Shown piece by piece: positions 14,004-22,848 of a DNA stretch of 64,000 nt. The stretch comes from CAZOWW01 sp964583765 (GTDB lineage: Bacteria > Actinomycetota > Actinomycetes > Actinomycetales > Kineosporiaceae). Below the pieces are notes generated by a model, which made no database searches, was not told where the DNA came from, and saw only the letters and a program-made list of their open reading frames with translations. The DNA is taken from contig CAZOWW010000012.1 in NCBI GenBank assembly GCA_964583765.1, forward strand, positions 1 through 64,000, given 5' to 3'. Positions within the stretch are counted from its first letter, which is position 1. Every line of letters starts with the position of its first letter. Made by a program: the position numbers and the translations under genes.

Positions 14004-14654
14004 CGCGATCTTCCGTCCTTCCGGTCCGCCGGACAAGTCCTCGCCGCTGCCCGCGGGCCCCCGCGGCAGGCACCGCGTCGTGGACCGCTCCGGGCTCGAC
14101 CGCGAGCTCGTGGGTCCGGGACCGATCGCGTCCGAGCCGGCATCCCCTGGACCACTGCCTGCGGCTCCGGACGACCGCCTGCGCGGGCCGAACCGGACAC
14201 GACCCGATGCCAGGTCGCGACCCTGTGCCGGACCGCAGCGATGCCCGGGAGGGCGTCTCCATCCTGGCACCGACGTCTCACCCCGGCCTCCCGGAACGCC
14301 CCCGGCCTGGCACCCCACGCGGCGTCAGCCGGCGCCAGCCGNNNNNNNNNNNNNNNNNNNNNNNNNNNNNNNNNNNNNNNNNNNNNNNNNNNNNNNNNNN
14401 NNNNNNNNNNNNNNNNNNNNNNNNNNNNNNNNNNNNNNNNNGTGCCCGCACGGTGCCAGCCGGTGCCCGCACGGTGCCAGCCGGTGCCCGCACGGTGCCA
14501 GCCGGTGCCCGCACGGTTCTGATCAGGGCCTCGTCGCGCGGTGCCGCCGACTTCCCAGTGAACTCCTCGCCCCCGTCGTCCGGCCGCAGGCCGGCCATGG
14601 GCTGCTCGACCCCGTCGTCCGGCCACCGGTCGGCGGGGGCTCCCAGCCCGGGGC
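14004..14654. other. Intergenic region containing a 100-N assembly gap
   Basis: This 651-bp stretch between the HGxxPAAW gene and the trp-associated membrane gene includes an unresolved 100-N block (14342-14441). The size of 100 is a conventional placeholder, so the true length is unknown. A GC-rich hairpin with one bulge (CTGCCCGCGGG/CCCGCGGCAG, 14047-14069) precedes the HGxxPAAW gene. The gap's right edge is a tandem repeat. I see no credible gene in the visible parts, but one could be hidden in the gap. Confidence 0.7.
14442..14517. repeat. 21-bp tandem repeat abutting the assembly gap
   Basis: About 3.7 identical copies of a 21-bp unit (GGTGCCCGCACGGTGCCAGC plus C), with unit starts at 14441, 14462, 14483 and 14504. 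The left side of the gap ends in the related sequence AGCCGGCGCCAGCCG, so the array probably continues through the Ns and caused the assembly break. Confidence 0.95.
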
Positions 14655-15578
14655 TCAGTCGTCGGCGGTGGGGTCCTCGCCCCGGGACAGGGCGTCCCAG
14701 GCTGCGGCACCGCCCAGACCCGCTGCAGGCGACGACCCAGCCCCGAGCGACGACCCAGCGCCGAGCGACGAACCGGGCCCGGAGGACGGAGCCGGACCCC
14801 GGGCGCCGCCCGGACCCGGCGCTCCGGGCTTCCCCTCCTGTGCCGGCCCCCGGTCCGGGGTGGTCGCAACCCCCCGCATCGGTGACGGACCACGACGCCA
14901 CCAGGGCCCGGCGGCGGCACCTGCGATCAGGAACAGCCCGCCTGCCACTGCCAACCAGGGCCACCCGGTTGTGGCGGCATGGATCGGGGCCCTCGACGCC
15001 GTACCGGTGACCGCCGAGGTCGCGTCACGGACCAGTTCGCCCGGCCGCGCGGTCGCGGAGGCGGCGAGCGCGGCACATCCGGCACCGGCGAGTCCCACGA
15101 GCACCGCAGCGACCCGCCGCACGAAACGCCCGCCCACCAGGACCACCGCACCCGCGACCAGAGCCACCAACCACAACACCGGCACCGCGGGCACCGCCGA
15201 CCCTCCGGTCACGTGCACCGTGTGGGTGCCGGGCACTCCACTCAGCGAGGCGCCGGCCCAGGCCCGGCTCGCGGCCAGGGGCACCGCCACCGCTCCCACG
15301 GCGAGCACCGCGAGCGCCGGTCCGCGACCACGCGGCAGCGAACCGCCTCTTTCTCGCGCAGGACCCGGCCGGGTAGATCCCGAGGTGTCCACTCGCGCAG
15401 GACCCGGCCGCGGGGATCCCGGGGCAGGCTCCCGCGCGGGGTCCGGCGGAACCGATCCCGAGGTGGGCACCGACCCGCGTGCCGGCCCGGGCGCAGGGGC
15501 GTCGCTCAGCCGCCCAGCCCCCGCAGGGTCTGGGCCGTGGCCACCGCCCGCAGCACCGCCGCGGCCTTGTTCCGGCAT
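14655..15578 (-). CDS. Tryptophan-biosynthesis-associated membrane protein (TIGR02234-like)
   Basis: Four hydrophobic segments at about residues 85-105, 128-152, 157-175 and 200-225 and the conserved C-terminal signature WDALSRGEDPT identify the actinobacterial membrane protein that follows trpE. Its role in tryptophan metabolism is unproven. The start is uncertain. The ATG at 15578 has GGGAGG and GAGGA ahead but lies 73 bp inside trpE; no good ATG or GTG sits at the trpE stop. Residues 25-80 are a low-complexity Ser/Gly/Pro/Arg stretch from GC-rich direct repeats, and the C-terminal tail has GAGSSLGAGSS repeats. Confidence 0.82.
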   Translation of the reverse strand: MPEQGRGGAAGGGHGPDPAGAGRLSDAPAPGPARGSVPTSGSVPPDPAREPAPGSPRPGPARVDTSGSTRPGPARERGGSLPRGRGPALAVLAVGAVAVPLAASRAWAGASLSGVPGTHTVHVTGGSAVPAVPVLWLVALVAGAVVLVGGRFVRRVAAVLVGLAGAGCAALAASATARPGELVRDATSAVTGTASRAPIHAATTGWPWLAVAGGLFLIAGAAAGPWWRRGPSPMRGVATTPDRGPAQEGKPGAPGPGGARGPAPSSGPGSSLGAGSSLGAGSSPAAGLGGAAAWDALSRGEDPTADD

Positions 15579-17098
15579 TCCTCGTCCTCCCGCAGCGGCA
15601 CGGAGTCCGCGACGATCCCGGCACCTGCCTGCACGTGCGCGACGCCTTCCCGGACCAACGCCGTGCGGATCGCGATCGCCAGATCGAGGTCACCCGCGAA
15701 GTCGAGGTAGCCGACGACCCCGCCGTACAGGCCCCGGCGGACCGGCTCCAGTTCCTCGATCAGTTCCATCGCACGCGGTTTGGGCGCCCCCGACAGTGTG
15801 CCCGCGGGGAAGGTCGCCTGCACCACGTCGTAGGCGGACCGGCCGGGCGCGAGCTCGCCCTCGACGGTCGAGACCAGGTGCATGACGTGGCTGTACCGCT
15901 CGACCGACATGAAGTCGACGACCTCGACGGAGCCGGCCCGGCAGACCCGCCCCAGGTCGTTGCGGGCCAGGTCCACGAGCATGAGGTGCTCCGCCCGCTC
16001 CTTCTCGTCGGCGAGGAGCTCCTCGGCCAGGCGCAGGTCCTCGGCGGGGGTTTCCCCGCGCCAGCGGGTACCCGCGATCGGGTGCGTGATCACCCGGCCC
16101 GCGCTCACCTTGACCAGCGCTTCCGGGCTCGAGCCGACGACGTCCAGACGGCGCCCCGCCGAGTCGCGGGTGCGGTAGAGGTACATGTAGGGGCTCGGGT
16201 TGGAGGCCCGCAGGACGCGGTAGACGTCGAGCGCGTCCGCCGTGCAGTCCAGGTCGAACCGCTGGGCGAGCACGACCTGGAAGACCTCACCTGCCCTGAT
16301 CGCCTCCTTGCCGGCCTCGACCGCGGCCAGGTAGTCCTCCTGGCACGTGCGCTCCCGGGTGCCTGCGGTCGAGACCGGGGCGTCGTGGACGGCGACGGTG
16401 CTCGGCGCCGGCACGGCGAGCTGCGCGGACATCCGGTCCAGGCGTGCCACCGCGTCCGTCCAGGCCTCGTCGACCCGTTCGTCCGTGGCGTCGTAGTTGA
16501 TCGCGTTCGCGACGAGCAGCACGGTCGCATCCGCGTGGTCCAGCACCACGAGGTCGGTGGCCAGGCTCATGGACAGCTCGGGAACACCGAGCTCGTCCAC
16601 CGTGTCCACCGGCAGCCGCTCCCAGCGTCGCACGGTGTCCCAGCTGAGGTACCCCACCATGCCCCCGGTGAGCGGCGGCAGACCGGGCAACCGTTCGGTC
16701 GCCAGGACGGCCAGGGTGTCGCGCAGGGCGAGCAGCGGGTCGCCGTCCGTCGGGCTGCCCACGGGCGGAGAGCCCACCCAGGCGGCGACGCCGTCCCGCT
16801 CGGTGAGGGTTGCCCGGCTCGCCGCGCCGATGATGCTCCAGCGCGACCAGGCCCCGCCGTGGTCGGCCGACTCGAGCAGGAAGGTGCCGGGGGCGTCCTC
16901 GGCCAGCTTGCGGTAGAGACCGACCGGAGTCTCGCCGTCCGCCAGGAACCGCCGAACGACCGGGATCACCCGGCGCCCGGCGGCGAGTGTCCGGAAGGTC
17001 GCCAGGTCCGGCCAGGTCACGCCGAGTCGCAGATCGGGCTGTTCGGCGGCCTCCCCGGACTCGCCGGCGGGCGCGGACTGCGCGGTGGTGGTGGTCAT
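15506..17098 (-). CDS. trpE: Anthranilate synthase component I
   Basis: Makes anthranilate from chorismate using ammonia supplied by a TrpG subunit, which is not encoded here. The 530-residue protein has the tryptophan feedback site LLES (74-77) near the N-terminus and the C-terminal chorismate-binding domain with [31 protein letters not shown] and [18 protein letters not shown]. The ATG at 17098 overlaps the hisI stop as ATGA. An allosteric LLES motif suggests feedback inhibition by tryptophan. It is the first trp gene of the operon. Confidence 0.97.
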   Translation of the reverse strand: MTTTTAQSAPAGESGEAAEQPDLRLGVTWPDLATFRTLAAGRRVIPVVRRFLADGETPVGLYRKLAEDAPGTFLLESADHGGAWSRWSIIGAASRATLTERDGVAAWVGSPPVGSPTDGDPLLALRDTLAVLATERLPGLPPLTGGMVGYLSWDTVRRWERLPVDTVDELGVPELSMSLATDLVVLDHADATVLLVANAINYDATDERVDEAWTDAVARLDRMSAQLAVPAPSTVAVHDAPVSTAGTRERTCQEDYLAAVEAGKEAIRAGEVFQVVLAQRFDLDCTADALDVYRVLRASNPSPYMYLYRTRDSAGRRLDVVGSSPEALVKVSAGRVITHPIAGTRWRGETPAEDLRLAEELLADEKERAEHLMLVDLARNDLGRVCRAGSVEVVDFMSVERYSHVMHLVSTVEGELAPGRSAYDVVQATFPAGTLSGAPKPRAMELIEELEPVRRGLYGGVVGYLDFAGDLDLAIAIRTALVREGVAHVQAGAGIVADSVPLREDEECRNKAAAVLRAVATAQTLRGLGG

Positions 17099-17553
17099 CG
17101 CGAGCGCTCCTGGGTGGGTGCGGACTCCTGGACGTGCGACGGCGAAACCTCGGGGCGGGCCGGCGAGACCCCGTCGCGCGAGGCCACCCCGTCGTGGGCA
17201 CCCAGATCGCCGACGTCGAAGCAGGTACGCGTACCCGCGTGGCACGCCGCTCCGACCTGGTCGACCTCGACCAGCACGGCGTCCCCGTCGCAGTCGAGCG
17301 CGACGGACCGGACGAACTGCAGGTGCCCCGAGGTGTCCCCCTTGCGCCAGTACTCCCGGCGGCTACGGCTCCAGAAGGTCACCCGGCCGCTGGTGAGGGT
17401 GCGGTGCAGCGCCTCGTCGTCCATCCAGCCGACCATCAGCACCTCGCGGGTGTCGTGCTGCTGGACCACGGCACAGACCAGCCCTTCGGCGTCACGTTTC
17501 AGCCGATCGGCCACCGCCGGATCGAGGTCGGAGTGGAGTACCCGCGCGTCCAT
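17095..17553 (-). CDS. hisI: Phosphoribosyl-AMP cyclohydrolase
   Basis: Third step of histidine biosynthesis, opening the adenine ring of PR-AMP. The 152-residue protein shows [34 protein letters not shown] and the zinc-binding block CHAGTRTCF, with cysteines at 104 and 111. About 35 C-terminal residues (Ser/Pro/Glu-rich) lie beyond the core. The ATG at 17553 matches the family start, with AGGATCGGG upstream. It is the first gene of the his/trp operon and is coupled to trpE by an ATGA overlap. The frame is open upstream but without homology. Confidence 0.96.
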   Translation of the reverse strand: MDARVLHSDLDPAVADRLKRDAEGLVCAVVQQHDTREVLMVGWMDDEALHRTLTSGRVTFWSRSRREYWRKGDTSGHLQFVRSVALDCDGDAVLVEVDQVGAACHAGTRTCFDVGDLGAHDGVASRDGVSPARPEVSPSHVQESAPTQERSR

Positions 17554-17653
17554 GGCCCGATCCTGCCATCCCGGGGTCCGGTCCCGTCCGGGACATCGTC
17601 CCCTCCCGCAGGGAGCTCGTCCTCGGGCAGGGACCGCCCACCTCCGCGCCCAG

Positions 17654-17710
17654 CGGTGGTCGGTTCGGCGCCCGGTGGTCGGGGCCGTCCCCGGTGGTCG
17701 GCTCGGTGTC
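17654..17710. repeat. Three 19-bp direct repeats in the hisI upstream region
   Basis: The decamer CGGTGGTCGG occurs three times at exactly 19-bp spacing (17654, 17673, 17692) within degenerate 19-bp units, in the 258-bp divergent region between hisI and the TIGR03085-type gene. Iteron-like spacing at a divergent promoter could mean an operator array, but it could equally be a small minisatellite. Confidence 0.6.
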
Positions 17711-17811
17711 CGCCTCCTACCGTGGAGGTCACCCTGTCGTCCCGCGCCACCCCCGCTGTTTCGGGGGCCGGAGCGGGGAAGGGCAGTCGGTACCGCCCGG
17801 AGGGAGAGGCC

Positions 17812-18444
17812 ATGACCCGGTTCGTGCCCGTCCTGCGTGCCCAACTCGCGGACGCACTCGAGGGCGCCGCCCCCGGCTCGCCCACACTCTGCGAGGGCTG
17901 GACCGCCCACGACCTCGCCGCCCACGTGGTGATCCGGGAACGACGCCCGGACGCCGCGCTCGGGCTGCTCGTGCCCGGGCTCGCTCCCTGGACCGAGCGG
18001 GTGCGCCGTCGCCGGGCCCGCCTGCCCCACACCGACCTGGTCGCCCTCGTCCGCTCGGGACCGCCCCGGCTCTCGCCGTTGACCCTGCCCGCGATCGACG
18101 AGCGGGCGAATCTCACCGAGTTCTTCGTGCACACCGAGGACGTGCTGCGTGCGGTCCCCGGCTGGACGCCCCGGTCGTTGCCCCCGGACCAGCTCGAAGC
18201 GCTCTGGCGGTCCGTACGCGGCAGCGCTCGGTTCCTCTACCGCGGCGTGCCCACGGGGGTGCGGTTGCGTGGTCCGGACGGCACGGTGGCCCAGGTGCGT
18301 CCCGGTCCCGAGGCGGTCGAGCTGCGCGGCCCGGTCCCCGAGCTCGTCCTGCACGCCTTCGGACGCACCGCGGTCGCCGAGGTGGAGGTCGTGGGCCCGG
18401 CCGACGCCGTCCGCCGGTTCCGGGAGACCGTCCGGCGGATCTGA
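17812..18444 (+). CDS. TIGR03085-type putative metal-binding protein (DinB/maleylpyruvate-isomerase fold)
   Basis: A 210-residue protein whose N-terminal half resembles the mycothiol-dependent maleylpyruvate isomerase/DinB four-helix bundle: [24 protein letters not shown] (about 25-48, with a helix histidine), and [15 protein letters not shown], whose histidine would complete a metal site. The C-terminal half is an SCP-like domain. The family is actinobacterial, commonly found next to hisI, and its substrate is unknown. The ATG at 17812 has AGGGAGAGG just upstream. It is divergent from hisI. Confidence 0.85.
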   Translation: MTRFVPVLRAQLADALEGAAPGSPTLCEGWTAHDLAAHVVIRERRPDAALGLLVPGLAPWTERVRRRRARLPHTDLVALVRSGPPRLSPLTLPAIDERANLTEFFVHTEDVLRAVPGWTPRSLPPDQLEALWRSVRGSARFLYRGVPTGVRLRGPDGTVAQVRPGPEAVELRGPVPELVLHAFGRTAVAEVEVVGPADAVRRFRETVRRI

Positions 18445-18607
18445 TCCTGAGTTGCCCCGGCCACGTCCCGCGGGTCGATTTCCTGTGCGCAACCTGTGTT
18501 CCGGCCCCCAAGTGGCTCACAGTCGCGTCCGACGCGGCCGGGACACTGTGATCCGGGCCGCACACCTCGTACCGTGTCCCTGTGACCTCGCACCGGACGA
18601 GGTCCCT

Positions 18608-19315
18608 GTGATCCCGCCCCGTCGGGGCGTGCACCCGGGGGCCCAGCGACGTCGGACGGGTGGTGCCGATCGGCACCCCGCCCGCGCGCTGCTCTGCGCC
18701 ACCGCGATGGTGCCCGTGGTCCTGATCGGAGACCGGCTCACCCGACAGGGTTCGATGCCGACCCCCTCGGTCCCGGATCTGTTCGCCGCCACCGCGGTGC
18801 TCCTGTCCGGGGTCGTCATCGCACGGATCCTGCCCACGGGCCGGGCAACCGGGTTACTCCTGCTCTCGCTCCTCGCGCAGGCCGGAGGGCTCGCCGCACT
18901 GTGTCTGACCCCCCGCGCACACGGCACGCCCCGCAGCGGCTGCCTGACGGTCATGGGACGCGGCGCCCGCGTCGGGCTCGACCTGGCTCTGCTCCGCCCG
19001 TCCCCGGGATGCCCACCGGGCAGCTACGCGCCCGGACCGACGGCCGACGTGCTCGCGCTGTCCTTGCTGCTGGCGGTCCTGGTGCTCGCCGGTCACGTCC
19101 TCGTCGCCGCCCTGATCAGCCTTCTGGTCACCACCGCGGCGGCCTCCCTCGCCCTGGTGCGCAGGCTCACGACCACGCGGCTGCGTCTTCTCCTGGAGTT
19201 CCCGCGGCCGGTGCCGGCACCTGTGCGCGCCGTCGCAGCGATACCCCTGATTCTGGGCGCGTCATCGGCCACCCCTCCGCCGCCCCTGCGCCGCGGGCCA
19301 CCGCTGCCGGCCTGA
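18608..19315 (+). CDS. Hypothetical multi-pass membrane protein
   Basis: A 235-residue protein I do not recognise. It has hydrophobic segments near residues 29-41, 54-68, 80-100 and 140-180 and a short one near 208-220, with an Arg-rich N-terminus and a Pro-rich C-terminus. The GTG at 18608 has GAGG 5 nt ahead. It contains a rare TTA leucine codon (18854-18856), unusual in DNA this GC-rich. It lies upstream of the MauE/DoxX and DsbA-like genes on the same strand and may belong to that module, but a 204-bp gap follows and nothing shows co-function. Confidence 0.55.
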   Translation: MIPPRRGVHPGAQRRRTGGADRHPARALLCATAMVPVVLIGDRLTRQGSMPTPSVPDLFAATAVLLSGVVIARILPTGRATGLLLLSLLAQAGGLAALCLTPRAHGTPRSGCLTVMGRGARVGLDLALLRPSPGCPPGSYAPGPTADVLALSLLLAVLVLAGHVLVAALISLLVTTAAASLALVRRLTTTRLRLLLEFPRPVPAPVRAVAAIPLILGASSATPPPPLRRGPPLPA

Positions 19316-19519
19316 GCGGATCCGTACCCGGTGCTGCCCCTCTCGCGGGCAGGCGTCACCATCTGCCCTGTGTGCCAGCAACACCGAGCACCAGCGACAC
19401 CGGGCACCGGTTGTACCGGGCATCATCTGCGCGCGACAGCCATACCGAGTGACAACCGCGCGGAACGACGGTGTCCGCCCCACATTCCTCGACTCCCTGC
19501 AGAACCTCCGGAGACCCCG

Positions 19520-20131
19520 ATGCCCCGACGCTTCACCACGCTCCAGCCGTGGCTGTCCACGGCCGCGCGTGTCTTCCTGGCGGTCGTCTTCTTCGCGGCC
19601 GGGTGGCCGAAGTTCACCGACCGGGCCGGGACGGTGCGCAGCGTGCGCGCGTTCAAGCTCGTGCCCGAGGCGATCGTGCACCCGTTCGCCTACGCGTTGC
19701 CGACCATTGAGCTTCTGCTCGCGCTCGCCCTGCTCCTGGGCCTGCTCACCCGGTTCGCCTCCGTGGCGATCGCCGGGCTCCTGCTCATGTTCATGTTCGG
19801 CATCGTCATGGCCTGGAGCCGCGGTCTGTCCCTGGACTGCGGCTGCTTCGGCCACACCGGTGCCACGGTCGTCGACGCGGTGCCCGGGTACATCAAGGAC
19901 CTCTTCCGCGACACGGGTTTCCTGCTCGCGGCGGTGTTCCTGGTGCGGTGGCCGGTCAGCCGTTTCTCGCTGGACGGCCTGCTCGGGCTGAATGCCCTGC
20001 CGGCCCTCGACGAGGACTTCGACGAGCTCGAGGACGACGAGCTCGAGGACGACGAGCCTGCTGACGAGAGCGAGACCACCGCCGAACCCTCCGCCCGTGT
20101 GGCCACCCCGGAGGGCACCTCGCCCGCCTGA
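19520..20131 (+). CDS. MauE/DoxX family redox-associated membrane protein
   Basis: A 203-residue protein with four predicted helices (about 14-30, 62-78, 81-98 and 127-141) and a CGCFG motif (107-111) at the membrane face. This pattern is seen in MauE/DoxX-like proteins that partner thioredoxin-fold oxidoreductases. The last 40 residues are strikingly acidic (DEDFDELEDDELEDDE) and probably cytoplasmic. The ATG at 19520 has GGAG upstream. Two DsbA-like genes follow, so I infer a membrane electron-transfer partner for them, analogous to DsbB/VKOR; the quinone or thiol partner is not visible. Confidence 0.85.
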   Translation: MPRRFTTLQPWLSTAARVFLAVVFFAAGWPKFTDRAGTVRSVRAFKLVPEAIVHPFAYALPTIELLLALALLLGLLTRFASVAIAGLLLMFMFGIVMAWSRGLSLDCGCFGHTGATVVDAVPGYIKDLFRDTGFLLAAVFLVRWPVSRFSLDGLLGLNALPALDEDFDELEDDELEDDEPADESETTAEPSARVATPEGTSPA

Positions 20132-20142
20132 CCCGGAGCGAA

Positions 20143-20235
20143 CCGGGACCGCGAGTGTCCTGCGGTCCGGAGCCACAGCCAGTCCACACCTCGGCCGTCA
20201 TCGGCCGAGCCCAGCCAACGGCCGGACACCGGCCG
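20143..20235 (+). promoter_or_regulatory. Run of three hairpins between the MauE and first DsbA-like genes
   Basis: In order: a GGACCGC/GCGGTCC stem (20146-20168); CTCGGCCG-TCAT-CGGCCGAG (20190-20209), a perfect 8-bp stem with a 4-nt loop; and CGGCCG-GACAC-CGGCCG (20219-20235) directly ahead of the ribosome-binding site. The last element is repeated ahead of the second DsbA-like gene (21054-21070). The first two may be a terminator or attenuator, and the third may modulate translation. Confidence 0.5.
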
Positions 20236-20254
20236 AACCGGAAAGGCATGCACA

Positions 20255-20995
20255 GTGACCAACGCCAAGCAGGTCAGGACCGCGCGCGAGAAGGCCGCCG
20301 CGATGCGGGCCGAGGCCGCCCGCGCCGAACTCCGTCGCAAGCGGCTCCTCGTCGCCCTCACCGCCCTCGGCGCAGCCGTCGTGGTGGTCCTGGTCACCAT
20401 CCTCGTCCTGGTCGCCAAGGACAAGGAGAACGCGCAGAGCGCGCCGCCGAAGAACCTCGTCAACGGCGCCATCCTCCAGGGCAATGCCAACGCCAAGGTC
20501 ACCATTGACCTCTACGAGGACTTCCAGTGCCCCGTCTGCAAGGAGGAGCACCTGACCAACGAGAGCCAGTACGACAAGTGGGTCAAGGCCGGCACCGTCA
20601 AGATCATGATCCACCCGATCGCGATCCTGGACCATAACTCCACCTCCAGTTACTCCTCGAGGGCCCTCAACGCGGCCGCCGCGGTGGAGAACTACGCCCC
20701 GGCCAGCTTCCTGCAGTTCCGCAACCTGCTCTTCATCAACCAGCCGGCCGAGGGCACCGCGGGCCTGACCGACGACCAACTCATCCAGTACGCGGTGCAG
20801 GCCGGCGCCCCCGAGGCCCAGATCCGCAAGGCCGTCCAGGGCCAGGACTTCCTGGGCTGGGCAGCCAAGACCACGGACGACTCCGGCAAGGCCGGCGTCA
20901 CGTCGACCCCGACGATCAAGATCGACGGGGTCAAGATGAAGGACTGGTCGCTCCCGGTGCTCACCGCCGCGGTCACGGCCGCTTCCACCAAGTAG
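20255..20995 (+). CDS. Membrane-anchored DsbA-like thioredoxin-fold protein, copy 1
   Basis: A 246-residue protein with a charged cytoplasmic N-terminus ([19 protein letters not shown]), one transmembrane anchor (about 31-54) and an extracytoplasmic thioredoxin/DsbA domain. The active site is QCPVC (Cys92, Cys95), with a cis-proline loop VTSTPTIKIDG near residue 213. Such proteins make or isomerise disulfides in exported proteins. The GTG at 20255 has GGAAAGG upstream. It follows the MauE/DoxX gene and is one of two tandem paralogues with nearly identical active-site regions. Confidence 0.92.
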   Translation: MTNAKQVRTAREKAAAMRAEAARAELRRKRLLVALTALGAAVVVVLVTILVLVAKDKENAQSAPPKNLVNGAILQGNANAKVTIDLYEDFQCPVCKEEHLTNESQYDKWVKAGTVKIMIHPIAILDHNSTSSYSSRALNAAAAVENYAPASFLQFRNLLFINQPAEGTAGLTDDQLIQYAVQAGAPEAQIRKAVQGQDFLGWAAKTTDDSGKAGVTSTPTIKIDGVKMKDWSLPVLTAAVTAASTK

Positions 20996-21046
20996 TCCCC
21001 ATCGGTGGGGACCCGGTCACCGAGTACGGGCCGGGCCCCCACCGAT
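20996..21046 (+). terminator. Hairpin terminator after DsbA-like copy 1
   Basis: A perfect 10-bp stem ATCGGTGGGG (21001-21010) with CCCCACCGAT (21037-21046), holding an inner CCCGG/CCGGG pair. A smaller alternative hairpin TCCCCA-TCGG-TGGGGA (20996-21011) begins right after the stop codon. It separates the two DsbA-like copies and could give unequal expression of the pair. Confidence 0.65.
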
Positions 21047-21088
21047 CGGACGCCGGCCGCACATCGGCCGAACCCGAAAGGCAGAACC

Positions 21089-21949
21089 GTGACCAACACC
21101 GAGCCGGCCGAACCCGCCCGCGAGAAAGCCGCCGCCATGCGGGCCGAGGCCGCCCGCGCCGACCTCCGCCGCAAACAACTCGTCGTCGCCCTCGCCGCCC
21201 TCGGGGTGGCGGCCGTGGTGACCCTGGTCGTCATCCTCGCCCTGACCGCCAGGGACAAGCAGGACACCACGGGTGCCTCACCCAAGAACCTCGTCAACGG
21301 CGCCATCCTCCAGGGCAACGCCGACGCCAAGATCACCATCGACCTCTACGAGGACTTCCAGTGCCCCATCTGCAAGGAGGAGCACCAGACCAACGAGAGC
21401 CAGTACGACAAGTGGGTCGCGGCCGGAACCGTCAAGATCATGATTCACCCGATCGCGATCCTGGACCGCGCCTCGAGCACCAGCTACGCCTCGCGGGCCC
21501 TCAACGCGGCTGCCGCGGTGGAGAACTACGCCCCGGCCAGCTTCCTGAAGTTCCGTGACCTGCTCTTCGCCAACCAGCCCGAGGAGGGCAGCGCAGGGCT
21601 GACCGACGACCAGCTCATCCAGTACGCGGTGCAGGCAGGCGCCCCCGAATCCAAGATCCGCAAGGCCGTCGAGAACCAGGTGTTCCTGGCCTGGGCGGCG
21701 AAGACCACCGACGACGCCAGCAAGGCCGGGGTCACGGGGACGCCGTTCATCAAGATCGACGGGGCCAAGATGCAGAACTGGGACCTGTCGGTGCTGACCG
21801 CCGCGGTCACCGCCCCCCCCACCTTGTTGGCCGGGCGGTCGGTGTATTCCCGGCAGTGCCGGTACTTCCCGAACTCCCCGTGGGTGGGGCCCCCGGGGCC
21901 CCCCCACCGACGACGCGGCGGGAGGACGCCCTACAACCGGCAGGCGTGA
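21089..21949 (+). CDS. Membrane-anchored DsbA-like thioredoxin-fold protein, copy 2 (C-terminus probably frameshifted)
   Basis: A paralogue of the preceding gene in the same register: charged N-terminus, transmembrane segment (31-53), QCPIC active site (Cys92, Cys95) and [11 protein letters not shown] cis-Pro loop. Homology runs to residue ~243 (VLTAAVT), where copy 1 ends three to four residues later. Here a run of eight C (21813-21820) follows and the frame continues about 40 residues into unrelated Arg/Pro/Gly-rich sequence. That tail crosses a strong hairpin (21883-21908) and overlaps the 3' end of convergent hisG by 19 bp. The real C-terminus is probably near 21826 and the tail is an artefact or mutation. 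The GTG at 21089 has GAAAGG upstream. Confidence 0.82.
   Translation: MTNTEPAEPAREKAAAMRAEAARADLRRKQLVVALAALGVAAVVTLVVILALTARDKQDTTGASPKNLVNGAILQGNADAKITIDLYEDFQCPICKEEHQTNESQYDKWVAAGTVKIMIHPIAILDRASSTSYASRALNAAAAVENYAPASFLKFRDLLFANQPEEGSAGLTDDQLIQYAVQAGAPESKIRKAVENQVFLAWAAKTTDDASKAGVTGTPFIKIDGAKMQNWDLSVLTAAVTAPPTLLAGRSVYSRQCRYFPNSPWVGPPGPPHRRRGGRTPYNRQA
21883..21908. terminator. Bidirectional hairpin between DsbA-like copy 2 and hisG
   Basis: GGTGGGG (21883-21889) pairs with CCCCACC (21902-21908) around a self-complementary C/G-rich core. It lies between two convergent genes and resembles the end of the terminator after copy 1. Its position inside the extended reading frame of copy 2 argues that the frame is not the natural end of that gene. 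Confidence 0.55.
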
Positions 21950-22776
21950 ATGCCGGTGACCAGGATCCCCCGAGCTCCCAGGGCATAGAGATCGTCCATG
22001 ACCTGGTTCGTGCTCTCCCGGCACACCATCGCCCGCAGGGCCTTCCAGCCGGGATCGGCGGTGGGCGAGATCGTCGGCGACTCCAGCCCCGGGGTGATCG
22101 CGCAGGCCTGCTCGACGAGTCCGGCCGGCACGTCGTAGTCCATGAGCACGTATTGCCGGGCCACGAGCACCCCGCGCAACCGCCGCGCGAGGATCTCGAA
22201 GGCCGGGTCGGCCGGGGCGCCCACCCGCCGGATCACCACGGCCTCGGAACGCAGAAGCGGCTCCCCGAACACCTCCAGGCCCGCCGCCCGCAGCGTCGAG
22301 CCGGTCTCCACGACATCAGCGATGACATCCGCCACCCCCAGCTGCACTGCGGTCTCCACCGCGCCGTCCAGCCGCACCACGGTCGAGGTGATCCCGCGCT
22401 CGCGCAGGTACCCGTCGACCAGCCCCGCGTAGCTGGTGGCCACCCGCCGCCCCTGCAGATCCGCCACGGTCGTCGCGACGCCGCGTCGTCCCGCGAACCG
22501 GAAGGTCGAGCGCGCGAACCCCAGGGAGAAGGACTCCTGGGCTGAGGCCCCCGAGTCGATCAGCAGGTCCCGGCCGGTGATCCCGACGTCCAGGGTGCCC
22601 GCGCCGACGTAGATCGCGATGTCGCGGGGGCGCAGGTAGAAGAACTCGACACCGTTGTCGGCATCCTCGATGACCAGTTCACGTGAGTCCCGGCGCTGCC
22701 GGTACCCGGCCTCCCGGAGCATGGCACTGGCGGACTCGGTCAGGGAGCCCTTGTTCGGTACGGCGACGCGCAGCAT
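21931..22776 (-). CDS. hisG: ATP phosphoribosyltransferase
   Basis: First and feedback-controlled step of histidine biosynthesis, joining ATP and PRPP. The 281-residue length is that of the long, hexameric HisG with a C-terminal regulatory domain, so inhibition by histidine is expected. Visible are VAVPNKGSL at the N-terminus, the PRPP-binding block [19 protein letters not shown] and a C-terminal ACT-like region. The ATG at 22776 has GGAGG upstream; the open frame beyond it is repetitive DNA. It is the last gene of the rib/his run. Confidence 0.96.
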   Translation of the reverse strand: MLRVAVPNKGSLTESASAMLREAGYRQRRDSRELVIEDADNGVEFFYLRPRDIAIYVGAGTLDVGITGRDLLIDSGASAQESFSLGFARSTFRFAGRRGVATTVADLQGRRVATSYAGLVDGYLRERGITSTVVRLDGAVETAVQLGVADVIADVVETGSTLRAAGLEVFGEPLLRSEAVVIRRVGAPADPAFEILARRLRGVLVARQYVLMDYDVPAGLVEQACAITPGLESPTISPTADPGWKALRAMVCRESTNQVMDDLYALGARGILVTGIHACRL

Positions 22777-22848
22777 GGACCGGATCCTCCGGATCGGCAG
22801 GACGGCGGGCCCGGCGGGCCTCGACGGCCGACGGGACCCGCAGGGCGG

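Noticed and set aside
14442..14517. CRISPR array.
   Set aside because: The 21-bp units are contiguous without spacers and there are no cas genes in the window.
14278..14964. Minus- and plus-strand frames running through the N block and the 21-bp repeats.
   Set aside because: They pass through Ns and low-complexity repeats, conflict with recognised neighbours and resemble no family.
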